This document shows, piece by piece, positions 1 through 5,211 of a DNA stretch of 7,755 nt. Below the pieces are notes generated by a model. The model ran no database searches, was not told the origin of the DNA, and was given only the letters and a program-made list of their open reading frames with translations. Positions within the stretch are counted from its first letter, which is position 1. Each line of letters begins with the position of its first letter. Origin of the DNA: Actinomycetota bacterium (GTDB lineage: Bacteria > Actinomycetota > Acidimicrobiia > Spongiisociales > UBA11373); NCBI GenBank assembly GCA_030688105.1, contig JAUYIV010000325.1, forward strand, positions 1 to 7,755. The letters are read 5' to 3'. Position numbers and translations under genes: made by a program.

Positions 1-1433
1 CCGGGCATCCAACCTCTCCCGATCCCATTGGCTCCATAGTGGACGGCGTTGTCGGATCCGCGGACCACGAAGTCATAGTGGTCCTCGGCATCGGGGAACT
101 GGATCACAGTGCGGCCGTCGAAGAGCGCCGGGCCGACCGCACCCGAGCCTGGATCCTGGGTGAACGGCATCCCTGCCGAGAAGCCTGCGGTGTGACACCG
201 CGCGCAGTAGAGGTTGAAGAGAGCCGCGGCGCGCCGCGCCAGCTCGGTGTCCCCTCCGAAGCTCTCGTTGGCGATGGCCTCGATGTCGATGGCATAGGGC
301 CGGTTGGCCCGCTGTTGGAGGAGGAAGGCCAGACCTTGCTCCGCGGCGGCTCGCAAGGCATCGAGGCTTTCATTGGTGAGGCGCAGGTCGCGGGCGATCG
401 AGGCGAATTCGGTCACCATCACCCGGGCCTCTTCGATATCGGGGATCTGTCGCGACCCCTCGGTGGTGGTGAAGGCATTCGCCGCGTCGAAGTCGAGGGC
501 CTCCAGCTCGGCTCGGGGGTCGCTCGGTGGGGCGGCAGCAATGATGCGGTCGAGGAGCGAGATGAGCGCGGCCTCCGCAGCGTCGGTCAAGCCATCCCGG
601 TCCTGATCGGTTCCCGGCGCGGCGCAGGGGTTGGCATACAGGCGCGCCGATGTCGGTGTGCACGTCCCCGGGCCGGCGAGCACCGTCCTCAATTCGGCGG
701 GAAGCGGTTGCACGGCGGCGTGCTGGGCAGGGATCATCTCCAGCGCATCGACCTCGGCCTGCTGCGCGGTGATGGCGTCCTCGAGCGCCTGATCGGCGCT
801 CTCGAGGCGGCCGATCTCGCGGCTCACCGCGGAGTCGACGGCGGCAATCACCTCGGCTTGAGGCAGCTGGATCGATCGGATGTAGGCGATCAGCTCGTCG
901 ATCTGCTGGGTGTTCAACGGTCCGCCGCCCTCGACACCCCACGCGGGCATCGGGGTGCCCTGCCTTCCGAAGACGATCCAGTACCGCACCTCGTCCTCGG
1001 TGTAGCGAAACAGGATGTCGTTGAGTGATGGAGCCGACCAGGTCGTGGCGATCCCGCTCCGGGGCTCGACGAACGCCGCGCCGCCCCCGCTCCCGTCGGC
1101 GGCGTGACAGTTCAGGCATTGGTACTCGAGCCACCACTCGTGGCCCCGGTCGATGGCGATCTCCTCGAAGCGATGCTCGGCGGACTCCTGCCGACCCGTC
1201 TCGTTGAGGAAGTACACGGGAAGCGTGATCGAGATCACCGCCGTCGACATGAGCGCAGACACGAGGATCTTGTTCAACCGCTTCGACTCGAGCTCATCGT
1301 CGGTCATGTACGGCGTCAGGTTCTGCGGGGGGGCTTCGCGGCGACGCCGTACCCGAGCTTGGGTAACGAGGTATGCGAGCCATGCGATGACCGCGAGGAC
1401 GGCCAGAGCGAGGGTTGCGGCGCCGAGGCCCAT
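1..1433 (-). CDS. Membrane-anchored diheme cytochrome c, 3' end beyond the window
   Basis: Likely the cytochrome c subunit of the bc-type complex, taking electrons from the Rieske cluster on the outer face of the membrane. The frame is open from the ATG at 1433 to the left edge (at least 477 residues), so the C-terminus is missing. Visible parts in order: hydrophobic segments at about residues 3-24 and 57-75; heme site CLNCH at 106-110 with probable axial Met162 in GTPMPAW; a predicted coiled coil at about 192-232; a Cys pair (258, 270); an acidic loop DQDRDGLTDAAE at 276-287 resembling an EF-hand or dockerin calcium loop; a second heme site CARCH at 410-414 with probable axial Met476 in GWMPG. 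A GAGGTGA ribosome site lies 8 nt before the ATG, and the gene starts 20 nt after the Rieske stop. Codons on both heme sites share one frame, which excludes the other long frames here. Diheme cytochromes in this operon position are known from heliobacterial b6c complexes; the long linker with a calcium-like loop is unusual. Confidence 0.93.
   Translation of the reverse strand, partial: MGLGAATLALAVLAVIAWLAYLVTQARVRRRREAPPQNLTPYMTDDELESKRLNKILVSALMSTAVISITLPVYFLNETGRQESAEHRFEEIAIDRGHEWWLEYQCLNCHAADGSGGGAAFVEPRSGIATTWSAPSLNDILFRYTEDEVRYWIVFGRQGTPMPAWGVEGGGPLNTQQIDELIAYIRSIQLPQAEVIAAVDSAVSREIGRLESADQALEDAITAQQAEVDALEMIPAQHAAVQPLPAELRTVLAGPGTCTPTSARLYANPCAAPGTDQDRDGLTDAAEAALISLLDRIIAAAPPSDPRAELEALDFDAANAFTTTEGSRQIPDIEEARVMVTEFASIARDLRLTNESLDALRAAAEQGLAFLLQQRANRPYAIDIEAIANESFGGDTELARRAAALFNLYCARCHTAGFSAGMPFTQDPGSGAVGPALFDGRTVIQFPDAEDHYDFVVRGSDNAVHYGANGIGRGWMP
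558..623 (-). other. EF-hand/dockerin-like loop between the two heme domains
   Basis: Within the diheme cytochrome, residues 276-287 read DQDRDGLTDAAE. Acidic residues fall at loop positions 1, 3, 5, 9 and 12 with Gly at 6, the pattern of a calcium-binding EF-hand or dockerin/thrombospondin-3 loop. It is followed by a helix-like stretch (AALISLLDRIIAA). Two cysteines, 258 and 270, sit just before it and could form a disulfide. Calcium binding is inferred from pattern only. Confidence 0.6.
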
Positions 1434-1453
1434 CGCTCAGGTCACCTCGCGGG

Positions 1454-2275
1454 TCAGATGCACGACGGCCCTTGCGGATACTCGGTCGTCTTGACCGCGG
1501 CGCGAGGTGTCTGGATGACTGTCCCGGTGTCGATCACGAACTGGCCGTCGTCATCGATGGTCACCGCGAATCGGTCGAGATTGCGCGGCGCCGGTCCGTC
1601 CTCGTACTCGCCGTGATAGTTGTATTTCGAGCCGTGGCAAGGGCACTCGAATCCCTGCGACGACTGGCACTGGGGCACCCGGCACCCGAGGTGGACACAC
1701 CTCTGCCAGAGCGCCATCAGGCCTCCGGCGACCACCGGCAGCCCATCGAAGGACGAGCCCGCGATATTCCCCTGGAACGGAACGAGGTACGACTGGGCCG
1801 CCGGGATGAACAGGGGGCTGACGCGTCCATCGGGGAGGAATACCTGGGAAGCCAGGTCCTCGACGTCGCCGGCGATCACCTTGGAGCCGAATCCGCCGGC
1901 CCGCAGCTTGGGCCACATGAAGGCGAGCGAGGCGATCCCGAATTGGGCGAGGAAGAGGCCGAACACCCCGAGCACGCCGCGATTGAAGAATTGGCGCCTG
2001 GTGACGCCCATGGTCTCCGCGTCGACGACCTCGCGGGCCTCGAGTGGGTCGGCCGGTGCCGCTTCCTCCTCGAGCGGCGCCTCGGGAAGGGCCTGCGGCT
2101 CGGGCTCTCTGGCGCGGCCAGCGAGACGGTCGCGGCGGCGGGCCTTCCGGTCGAGCTGGCCGACCCGCGGTCGGGGGGCACCGTCTTCGCGCCGGTAGGC
2201 GATGGCGAAGATCGACGCGATCGCCACGAGGGCCACCCCGGCGAACGCCAGCACGAGGATCTGTGTCGCTGTCAT
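1454..2275 (-). CDS. petC: Rieske 2Fe-2S protein of the bc-type complex
   Basis: Rieske iron-sulfur subunit (273 aa): takes one electron from quinol at the outer quinol site and passes it to cytochrome c. Cluster motifs are CVHLGC at 193-198 and CPCHGS at 211-216. By family convention C193, H195, C211 and H214 bind the cluster and C198/C213 form the disulfide. Ser216 and Tyr218, which raise the potential in high-potential Rieske proteins, are both present, and GPAPRNL follows at about 227-233. An N-terminal hydrophobic segment (about 5-27) precedes a charged/Pro-rich linker, then TRRQFFNRG at 92-100, a Tat-like twin-arginine motif, directly before a second hydrophobic segment (about 101-120). 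The extra first helix recalls actinobacterial QcrA, which has several N-terminal helices. Usual CTHLGC is CVHLGC here; extra cysteines are C203 and C272. The ATG overlaps the stop of the preceding subunit IV gene (ATGA, 4 bp) and has no clear ribosome site of its own, implying coupled translation. Confidence 0.95.
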   Translation of the reverse strand: MTATQILVLAFAGVALVAIASIFAIAYRREDGAPRPRVGQLDRKARRRDRLAGRAREPEPQALPEAPLEEEAAPADPLEAREVVDAETMGVTRRQFFNRGVLGVFGLFLAQFGIASLAFMWPKLRAGGFGSKVIAGDVEDLASQVFLPDGRVSPLFIPAAQSYLVPFQGNIAGSSFDGLPVVAGGLMALWQRCVHLGCRVPQCQSSQGFECPCHGSKYNYHGEYEDGPAPRNLDRFAVTIDDDGQFVIDTGTVIQTPRAAVKTTEYPQGPSCI

Positions 2276-2967
2276 AGGTCGAAGAAGATCCCGTCACGCC
2301 ACGGGAAGGTGAAGTTGAAACCCGTTCCCCGGTAGAAGGACCCGATCATGGTGAGGATCGCCGCCGAGATCACGAAGAACGTGAACATCATGATGGCGAA
2401 CTTGCGATCCGATGGCCGCGTCGACCGGTTGCGGTCCACGAACGGAATGGCGGCGAGTGCGGCGAGACCGAGGCCCGGGATGAGGACCCCGGCGACCTGA
2501 GGATCGAAGTACGACAGGAGCTCTTGGAGGCCGAGGAAGTACCACGGGGCCTTCGAGGGATTGGGCTGTGCGTTGGGGTTGGCCAGCTCGAGCAGAGGCG
2601 CATCCTGGAACACGGAGAAGATCACCAGGAGCGCGGTCACCACCAGAAGTGCGACGAACTCCATGGCCAGCAGGTGCGGCCACACGCTCACCTTGTCGGT
2701 CGGGTCGCGCTTCACCTGCTGGATCGCCTTGGCCTTCACGACGGTGAGCAGCCGCTGGGTTCGGACGCCTTCGGGTATGGCCGGCGCGGTTCGGGCTGGC
2801 GCGGCTGAGGGGGTCGGGGAGGGTGCGGCCGCGGTCGCTTGAGCCTCCGGGACGGCGGTGGCCGTCCCGCCGCTCATCTCGGCGAGCACCTGCTCGACGG
2901 GGACTCCGAGCGCTTTCGCCTTCGCCTGCGCCGAGCGCCTCAGGAGGTGTTCGGGTATCTCTGCCAT
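2272..2967 (-). CDS. petD: Cytochrome b C-terminal half (subunit IV-like) with an extra soluble N-terminal module
   Basis: Corresponds to the last helices of cytochrome b, a separate subunit IV in b6-type complexes, and completes the quinol-oxidation pocket (231 aa). The membrane part begins at about residue 92: hydrophobic segments at about 98-119, 157-176 and 189-210. The quinol-site sequence is KAPWYFLGLQELL at 139-151, so the PEWY glutamate is not present in its usual place and the motif reads APWY. The first 91 residues are not typical of subunit IV: residues 4-34 (IPEHLLRRSAQAKAKALG and on to QVLAEMSGG) form a compact charged module, followed by an Ala/Pro/Thr linker at about 35-68. This module recurs in the repeat protein at the right end of the window. 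The start ATG has AAGGAG 5 nt upstream and lies 9 nt after the cytochrome b stop. Confidence 0.95.
   Translation of the reverse strand: MAEIPEHLLRRSAQAKAKALGVPVEQVLAEMSGGTATAVPEAQATAAAPSPTPSAAPARTAPAIPEGVRTQRLLTVVKAKAIQQVKRDPTDKVSVWPHLLAMEFVALLVVTALLVIFSVFQDAPLLELANPNAQPNPSKAPWYFLGLQELLSYFDPQVAGVLIPGLGLAALAAIPFVDRNRSTRPSDRKFAIMMFTFFVISAAILTMIGSFYRGTGFNFTFPWRDGIFFDL
2866..2958 (-). repeat. Copy of the shared PE-[ML]-[VL]-RRSA module at the N-terminus of the subunit IV-like protein
   Basis: Residues 4-34 of the subunit IV-like protein. Aligned by eye with the plus-strand repeats it shares the order PE, two hydrophobic residues, (K/R)RSA, A(R/K)xKA, G, E-x-V/I-L-A-E, G. The identities RRSA, AKAKA and VLAE are visible directly. 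It lacks the preceding helix-like D-L-x-x-K-A-A-A-A portion, so it matches the second half of the roughly 43-residue unit. It faces the cytoplasm if subunit IV has its usual topology (inference). Confidence 0.8.
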
Positions 2968-2976
2968 GCCGTCTCC

Positions 2977-3666
2977 TTAGAGCGGTCCCGAGACGCCGCC
3001 GTCCTTGCGCACCCGCCAGAAATGGACCGCCATGAAGATGACGATCAGGAACGGGAGCGCTAGGACATGGAGGACATAGAAGCGGAGCAGGGTGGAGGCG
3101 CCCACCTGGATCCCGCCCAGCAGCACGAACGACACCTGGTCGCCGAACACCGGTGTGTACCCGGCCATGTTCGAGCCCACCGTGACGGCCCAGAGGGCAA
3201 GCTGATCCCAGGGGAGTAGGTAGCCGGTGAAGGAGAGGAGCAGGGTCAGCAGCAGCAGCACCACCCCGACCACCCAGTTGAACTCCCGCGGGGGCTTGTA
3301 CGCGCCGTGGTAGAAGACGCGGGTCATGTGGAGGAAGACGGTGATCACCATGAGGTGGGCGCCCCAGCGGTGGAGGTTCCTCACCAGCAAGCCGAAGGCG
3401 ACGTTGGTCGAGAGCGCCGCAGTGTCGATGTAGGCGTCGGGCACCGCCGGTGTGTAATAGAACATGAGGAAGATGCCGGTGATGGTCAGCAGGATGAACA
3501 GGAAGAACGACAGCCCGCCCAGGCAGAGCGTGTAGGAGAGCCGCACCCCGTGCCGCTTCACCTTCACCGGGTGGAGGTGATACAGCACGTTGTTCATGAT
3601 GACGTACGACCGGTTCCGCGGGCTGTCGGTGTATCCCTTGCGGAACGGGGACCCGGGCCGGAACAT
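2977..3666 (-). CDS. petB: Cytochrome b, b6-type N-terminal half
   Basis: Diheme cytochrome b core of the quinol:cytochrome c oxidoreductase (229 aa from this ATG). Four main hydrophobic helices: about 48-70, 101-119, 130-150 and 195-217. Heme b ligand pairs are H99/H113 (13 residues between) and H200/H215 (14 between). The 14-residue spacing and the ending RFYVLH...VHFWRVRKDGGVSGPL are typical of b6-type rather than bc1-type proteins. C48 in TLCLGG aligns with the Cys of b6 and Bacillus QcrB (FYCLGG or FYCFGG) that covalently holds the extra heme c-n/c-i. GYLLPWDQ is at 148-155. The ATG at 3666 is the first in-frame start after a TGA at 3748-3750. However, the 27 codons before it read like genuine family sequence (RIGAIGTKIRGSEAWES), so this start may truncate the protein. 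A GGGAG lies 3 nt and a GGAGG 11 nt before it. Confidence 0.93.
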   Translation of the reverse strand: MFRPGSPFRKGYTDSPRNRSYVIMNNVLYHLHPVKVKRHGVRLSYTLCLGGLSFFLFILLTITGIFLMFYYTPAVPDAYIDTAALSTNVAFGLLVRNLHRWGAHLMVITVFLHMTRVFYHGAYKPPREFNWVVGVVLLLLTLLLSFTGYLLPWDQLALWAVTVGSNMAGYTPVFGDQVSFVLLGGIQVGASTLLRFYVLHVLALPFLIVIFMAVHFWRVRKDGGVSGPL

Positions 3667-3762
3667 CGACTCCCAGGCCTCCGACCCGCGGATCTTGGTT
3701 CCGATCGCGCCGATCCGGGACCCGATCGTCTTTCGTCCGCCGCCGTTTCATCTCGTGGTCAT
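3667..3762 (-). other. Probable lost N-terminal coding segment of cytochrome b, interrupted by TGA
   Basis: Reading leftward, GGAGGAG at 3774-3780 precedes ATG at 3760-3762, which is in frame with cytochrome b but encodes only MTTR before TGA at 3748-3750. The frame then stays open into the cytochrome b gene, with residues including RKTIGSRIGAIGTKIRGSEA, a basic amphipathic stretch expected at the N-terminus of b6-type proteins. No ATG, GTG or TTG occurs in frame between the TGA and 3666. A second ATG at 3749-3751 is in another frame (MKRRRTKDD), and one extra base near 3725-3732 would join it to TIGSRIG. Options: point mutation or sequencing error, a frameshift, a short leader peptide, or a start at 3666. 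Confidence 0.5.
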
Positions 3763-3773
3763 TTCGCGGTTCG

Positions 3774-3780
3774 CTCCTCC
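3774..3780 (-). promoter_or_regulatory. Strong ribosome binding site GGAGGAG upstream of cytochrome b
   Basis: GGAGGAG on the minus strand, 11 nt before ATG 3762 and 22 nt before ATG 3751, but over 100 nt before ATG 3666. Its position argues that translation is meant to begin near 3762-3751 rather than at 3666. The rest of the ferredoxin-cytochrome b gap (about 3763-3880) shows no gene, only short G/C-rich direct repeats. Confidence 0.6.
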
Positions 3781-3880
3781 GTCCGCTCAGTCTCCGCCCC
3801 GACCCGGTTCGCGGTCAAATCAAGCCCGTCGCCCGTCGTGCGCCATGTTGGCCCTCGGCCGTCGGCGGATTCGCTCCGTC

Positions 3881-4330
3881 TCAGAAGCGCATCCCATATG
3901 CATACCCGTTCTTGTAGTCGCGCTGACCCGAATCGATCTCCCACGGTGCGGTGACTCCGAGGTCGCCCGTCTGATCGGCGAGCGAGCCTTCGTATTTGCC
4001 CAGGGAGATGACCCCGGTCGGACAGCGATCGACGCAGAGTGCGCACCGGGTGCACTCGTCCTCGTCCACCACGAAGATTCCTTGGTTGCCGGCGTCCAGG
4101 CGTGGATCGGCGACGTTGGTCGCTTCCGCCACCGCCTCGACCGACAGGTAGTGGATGCACTTCCAGGGGCAGATGTCGACGCACCCCTCGCAGAGGATGC
4201 ACTCCGACTGGTCGATGTGGAGGAACTGCTTCGGCTTGACCGCGTTCGCCAGATAGTCGCCCTCGACGAGGGTCAGCTGGTAGTCGTCACGGAAAGGCGG
4301 CGTCTCGAACCAGACTTCGGAGCGGGCCAT
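3881..4330 (-). CDS. 2[4Fe-4S] ferredoxin-like protein in the bc operon
   Basis: Small iron-sulfur electron carrier (149 aa) with two [4Fe-4S] motifs: C44-x2-C47-x2-C50-x3-C54-P and C93-x2-C96-x2-C99-x3-C103-P. An extra C58 lies in CPWKC. The clusters are separated by a 40-residue insert (about 55-92), and both ends carry non-ferredoxin extensions: about 40 residues before the first cluster and about 45 after the second, ending YKNGYAYGMRF. There is no signal peptide or membrane helix, so it should be cytoplasmic. The ATG at 4330 shares one base with the stop of the preceding gene (TGATG) and has GGAGG 6 nt upstream. The frame is open further upstream but overlaps the membrane protein there, so that extension is rejected. 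Its place as gene two of the operon suggests it delivers electrons to, or takes them from, the membrane complex; partner unknown. Confidence 0.92.
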   Translation of the reverse strand: MARSEVWFETPPFRDDYQLTLVEGDYLANAVKPKQFLHIDQSECILCEGCVDICPWKCIHYLSVEAVAEATNVADPRLDAGNQGIFVVDEDECTRCALCVDRCPTGVISLGKYEGSLADQTGDLGVTAPWEIDSGQRDYKNGYAYGMRF

Positions 4331-4950
4331 CAGCGGCCTCCGCCGCGGACGAGCGGGCGCCCGTAGGCCGAGGTCGTCGCCGGCCGCGGCTGGCCGCGCC
4401 GCTTGCCCCATTCCTGGTATCGGTAGGCGCCGATGAGGATTGCCACCAGGGCGGTCGTGGTGTATCCCGCCACCACCAGGTCCTTGAGGGCGCCGAATGA
4501 GATCTTCACCGTGTTGTTGAGGACCAGCCACTTCGGGAAGGTGAACGCGATCCTTTGCGGGGTCCACTCGAGGGTGCCCTGCGTGAGGGCGAGCCACTGG
4601 TTGGGAACGATCCCGAAGAGGATCATCACCTCGAGGGTGAACAGGAAGGCACCGACGGTGGCGCGTGCCCAGGTTAGAGGCCGATCGAAGATCCACCCGA
4701 AGACGATCGCGACGATGAGGATCTGGCTGCCGAGCACTGCGGTCAGTTGGCCGATCGTGGGGAGCACCCAGCAGGCATTCGCGTCGTGCTCGAAAAAGGC
4801 GCATCGCGGGATCGAGGGATAGATGGCGCGGCCGACGGAGTCGGTCACCGGCAAATTGGTGAAGTGGGCGACCAGAACCCCGAAGATCAGGACGATCGCG
4901 CCGACCACGACGCCGATCACGCCGAAACGCCGTCGTTTCTCGCTGGTCAC
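4330..4950 (-). CDS. Four-helix membrane protein of unknown function, first gene of the bc operon
   Basis: I do not recognise the family. From the GTG at 4950 it is 206 aa. Hydrophobic segments: about 9-29, 66-87, 99-115 and 156-177, with a less hydrophobic aromatic/basic stretch WTPQRIAFTFPKW at 129-141 before the last helix. The loop between helices 1 and 2 has two cysteines, C50 and C60 (IPRCAFFEHDANACWVLP), on the outer side if the basic N-terminus (SEKRRR) is inside; they could form a disulfide or bind a metal. The C-terminus is basic. Start choice: an earlier in-frame GTG at 4962 directly abuts the ribosome site GGAGGAGGT, while the GTG at 4950 sits 10 nt after it, so 4950 is preferred. 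Its one-base overlap with the ferredoxin gene suggests a membrane partner or anchor for that ferredoxin (inference). Confidence 0.85.
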   Translation of the reverse strand: MTSEKRRRFGVIGVVVGAIVLIFGVLVAHFTNLPVTDSVGRAIYPSIPRCAFFEHDANACWVLPTIGQLTAVLGSQILIVAIVFGWIFDRPLTWARATVGAFLFTLEVMILFGIVPNQWLALTQGTLEWTPQRIAFTFPKWLVLNNTVKISFGALKDLVVAGYTTTALVAILIGAYRYQEWGKRRGQPRPATTSAYGRPLVRGGGR

Positions 4951-4960
4951 AGGGACGAGC

Positions 4961-4969
4961 ACCTCCTCC
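4961..4969 (-). promoter_or_regulatory. Ribosome binding site GGAGGAGGT that sets the start of the membrane protein
   Basis: GGAGGAGGT on the minus strand, 10 nt before GTG 4950. It overlaps GTG 4962, which therefore cannot use it. This decides the start at 4950. Confidence 0.75.
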
Positions 4970-5102
4970 GAACCGGGGCATTGTACGCGGGTGTCGCCCG
5001 CTGCCAGTTTCCGTAGCCCGGGAGGACAGAGAGACGGGTGTCCAGCTGCAAGCGACGAGCGGCAAGCGCGTGAATGCGCGCTCCACTGGCTAATGGGTTC
5101 TT

Positions 5103-5135
5103 GCCGGCAGCCGGTAGCGGGTAGCCGGCAGCCGG
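5103..5135. repeat. Direct repeat GCCGGCAGCCGG, two copies 21 bp apart
   Basis: Identical 12-mers at 5103-5114 and 5124-5135, each containing the palindrome GCCGGC. A 21-bp period is two helical turns, so both copies face the same side of the DNA, as expected for a dimeric regulator site. It could equally be a generic intergenic repeat. Confidence 0.6.
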
Positions 5136-5168
5136 GTAACGGGGAACGGGCTACGGGGGTTGGGGGCT
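5119..5168 (+). repeat. Heptad G-run array, G-quadruplex-compatible
   Basis: From 5134 the plus strand reads as consecutive 7-mers GGGTAAC, GGGGAAC, GGGCTAC, GGGGGTT, GGGGGCT, preceded by GGGTAGC at 5119-5125. Five G-tracts of three or more, separated by loops of four or fewer bases, meet the standard G-quadruplex pattern. It ends about 44 bp before the CcoN-CcoO start codon. Confidence 0.65.
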
Positions 5169-5196
5169 AACCTTCCGCCGCAATCGCGATCGACAT

Positions 5197-5202
5197 GGAG
5201 GG
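5197..5202 (+). promoter_or_regulatory. Ribosome binding site GGAGGG for the CcoN-CcoO gene
   Basis: GGAGGG nine bases before the GTG at 5212; it supports that non-ATG start. Confidence 0.75.
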
Positions 5203-5211
5203 TTCGAGGCA

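Larger units (their letters stand above)
4951..5211. promoter_or_regulatory. Divergent control region between the bc operon and the CcoN-CcoO operon
   Basis: A 261-bp gap between two divergently transcribed operons; promoters for both should lie here. No clear -35/-10 pair was found. TAACCT at 5168-5173 could be a plus-strand -10 but has no convincing -35 partner. The region contains short repeats: GCAAGCG at 5048-5054 and 5062-5068, GCCGGCAGCCGG at 5103-5114 and 5124-5135, and a G-run array at 5119-5168. No open frame with a good ribosome site was seen. Confidence 0.7.

Noticed and set aside
39..1028. Long plus-strand open frame of 329 codons
   Set aside because: Lies antisense to the diheme cytochrome c, whose two CXXCH sites share one minus-strand frame; a GC-rich shadow frame.
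370..1137. Minus-strand frame of 255 codons rich in Arg
   Set aside because: Out of frame with the heme motifs of the real cytochrome c on the same strand; composition is that of a shifted GC-rich frame.
1415..2335. Plus-strand frame of 306 codons
   Set aside because: Antisense to the Rieske gene, which has complete cluster motifs.
2294..3751. Minus-strand frame of 485 codons spanning both cytochrome b genes
   Set aside because: Arg/Pro/His-rich and out of frame with both; only its start ATG at 3751 was kept as a possible alternative start for cytochrome b.
5066..5080. GCGC...GCGC hairpin as a terminator
   Set aside because: Stem of only four to five pairs with no T-run, and it lies between divergent, not convergent, genes.
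4331..5086. Upstream extension of the ferredoxin frame to 401 residues
   Set aside because: Overlaps the membrane protein gene out of frame; ATG 4330 has its own GGAGG and a TGATG junction.
5168..5173. TAACCT as a -10 element for the plus-strand operon
   Set aside because: No convincing -35 at 16-18 bp; kept only as a remark in the control region.
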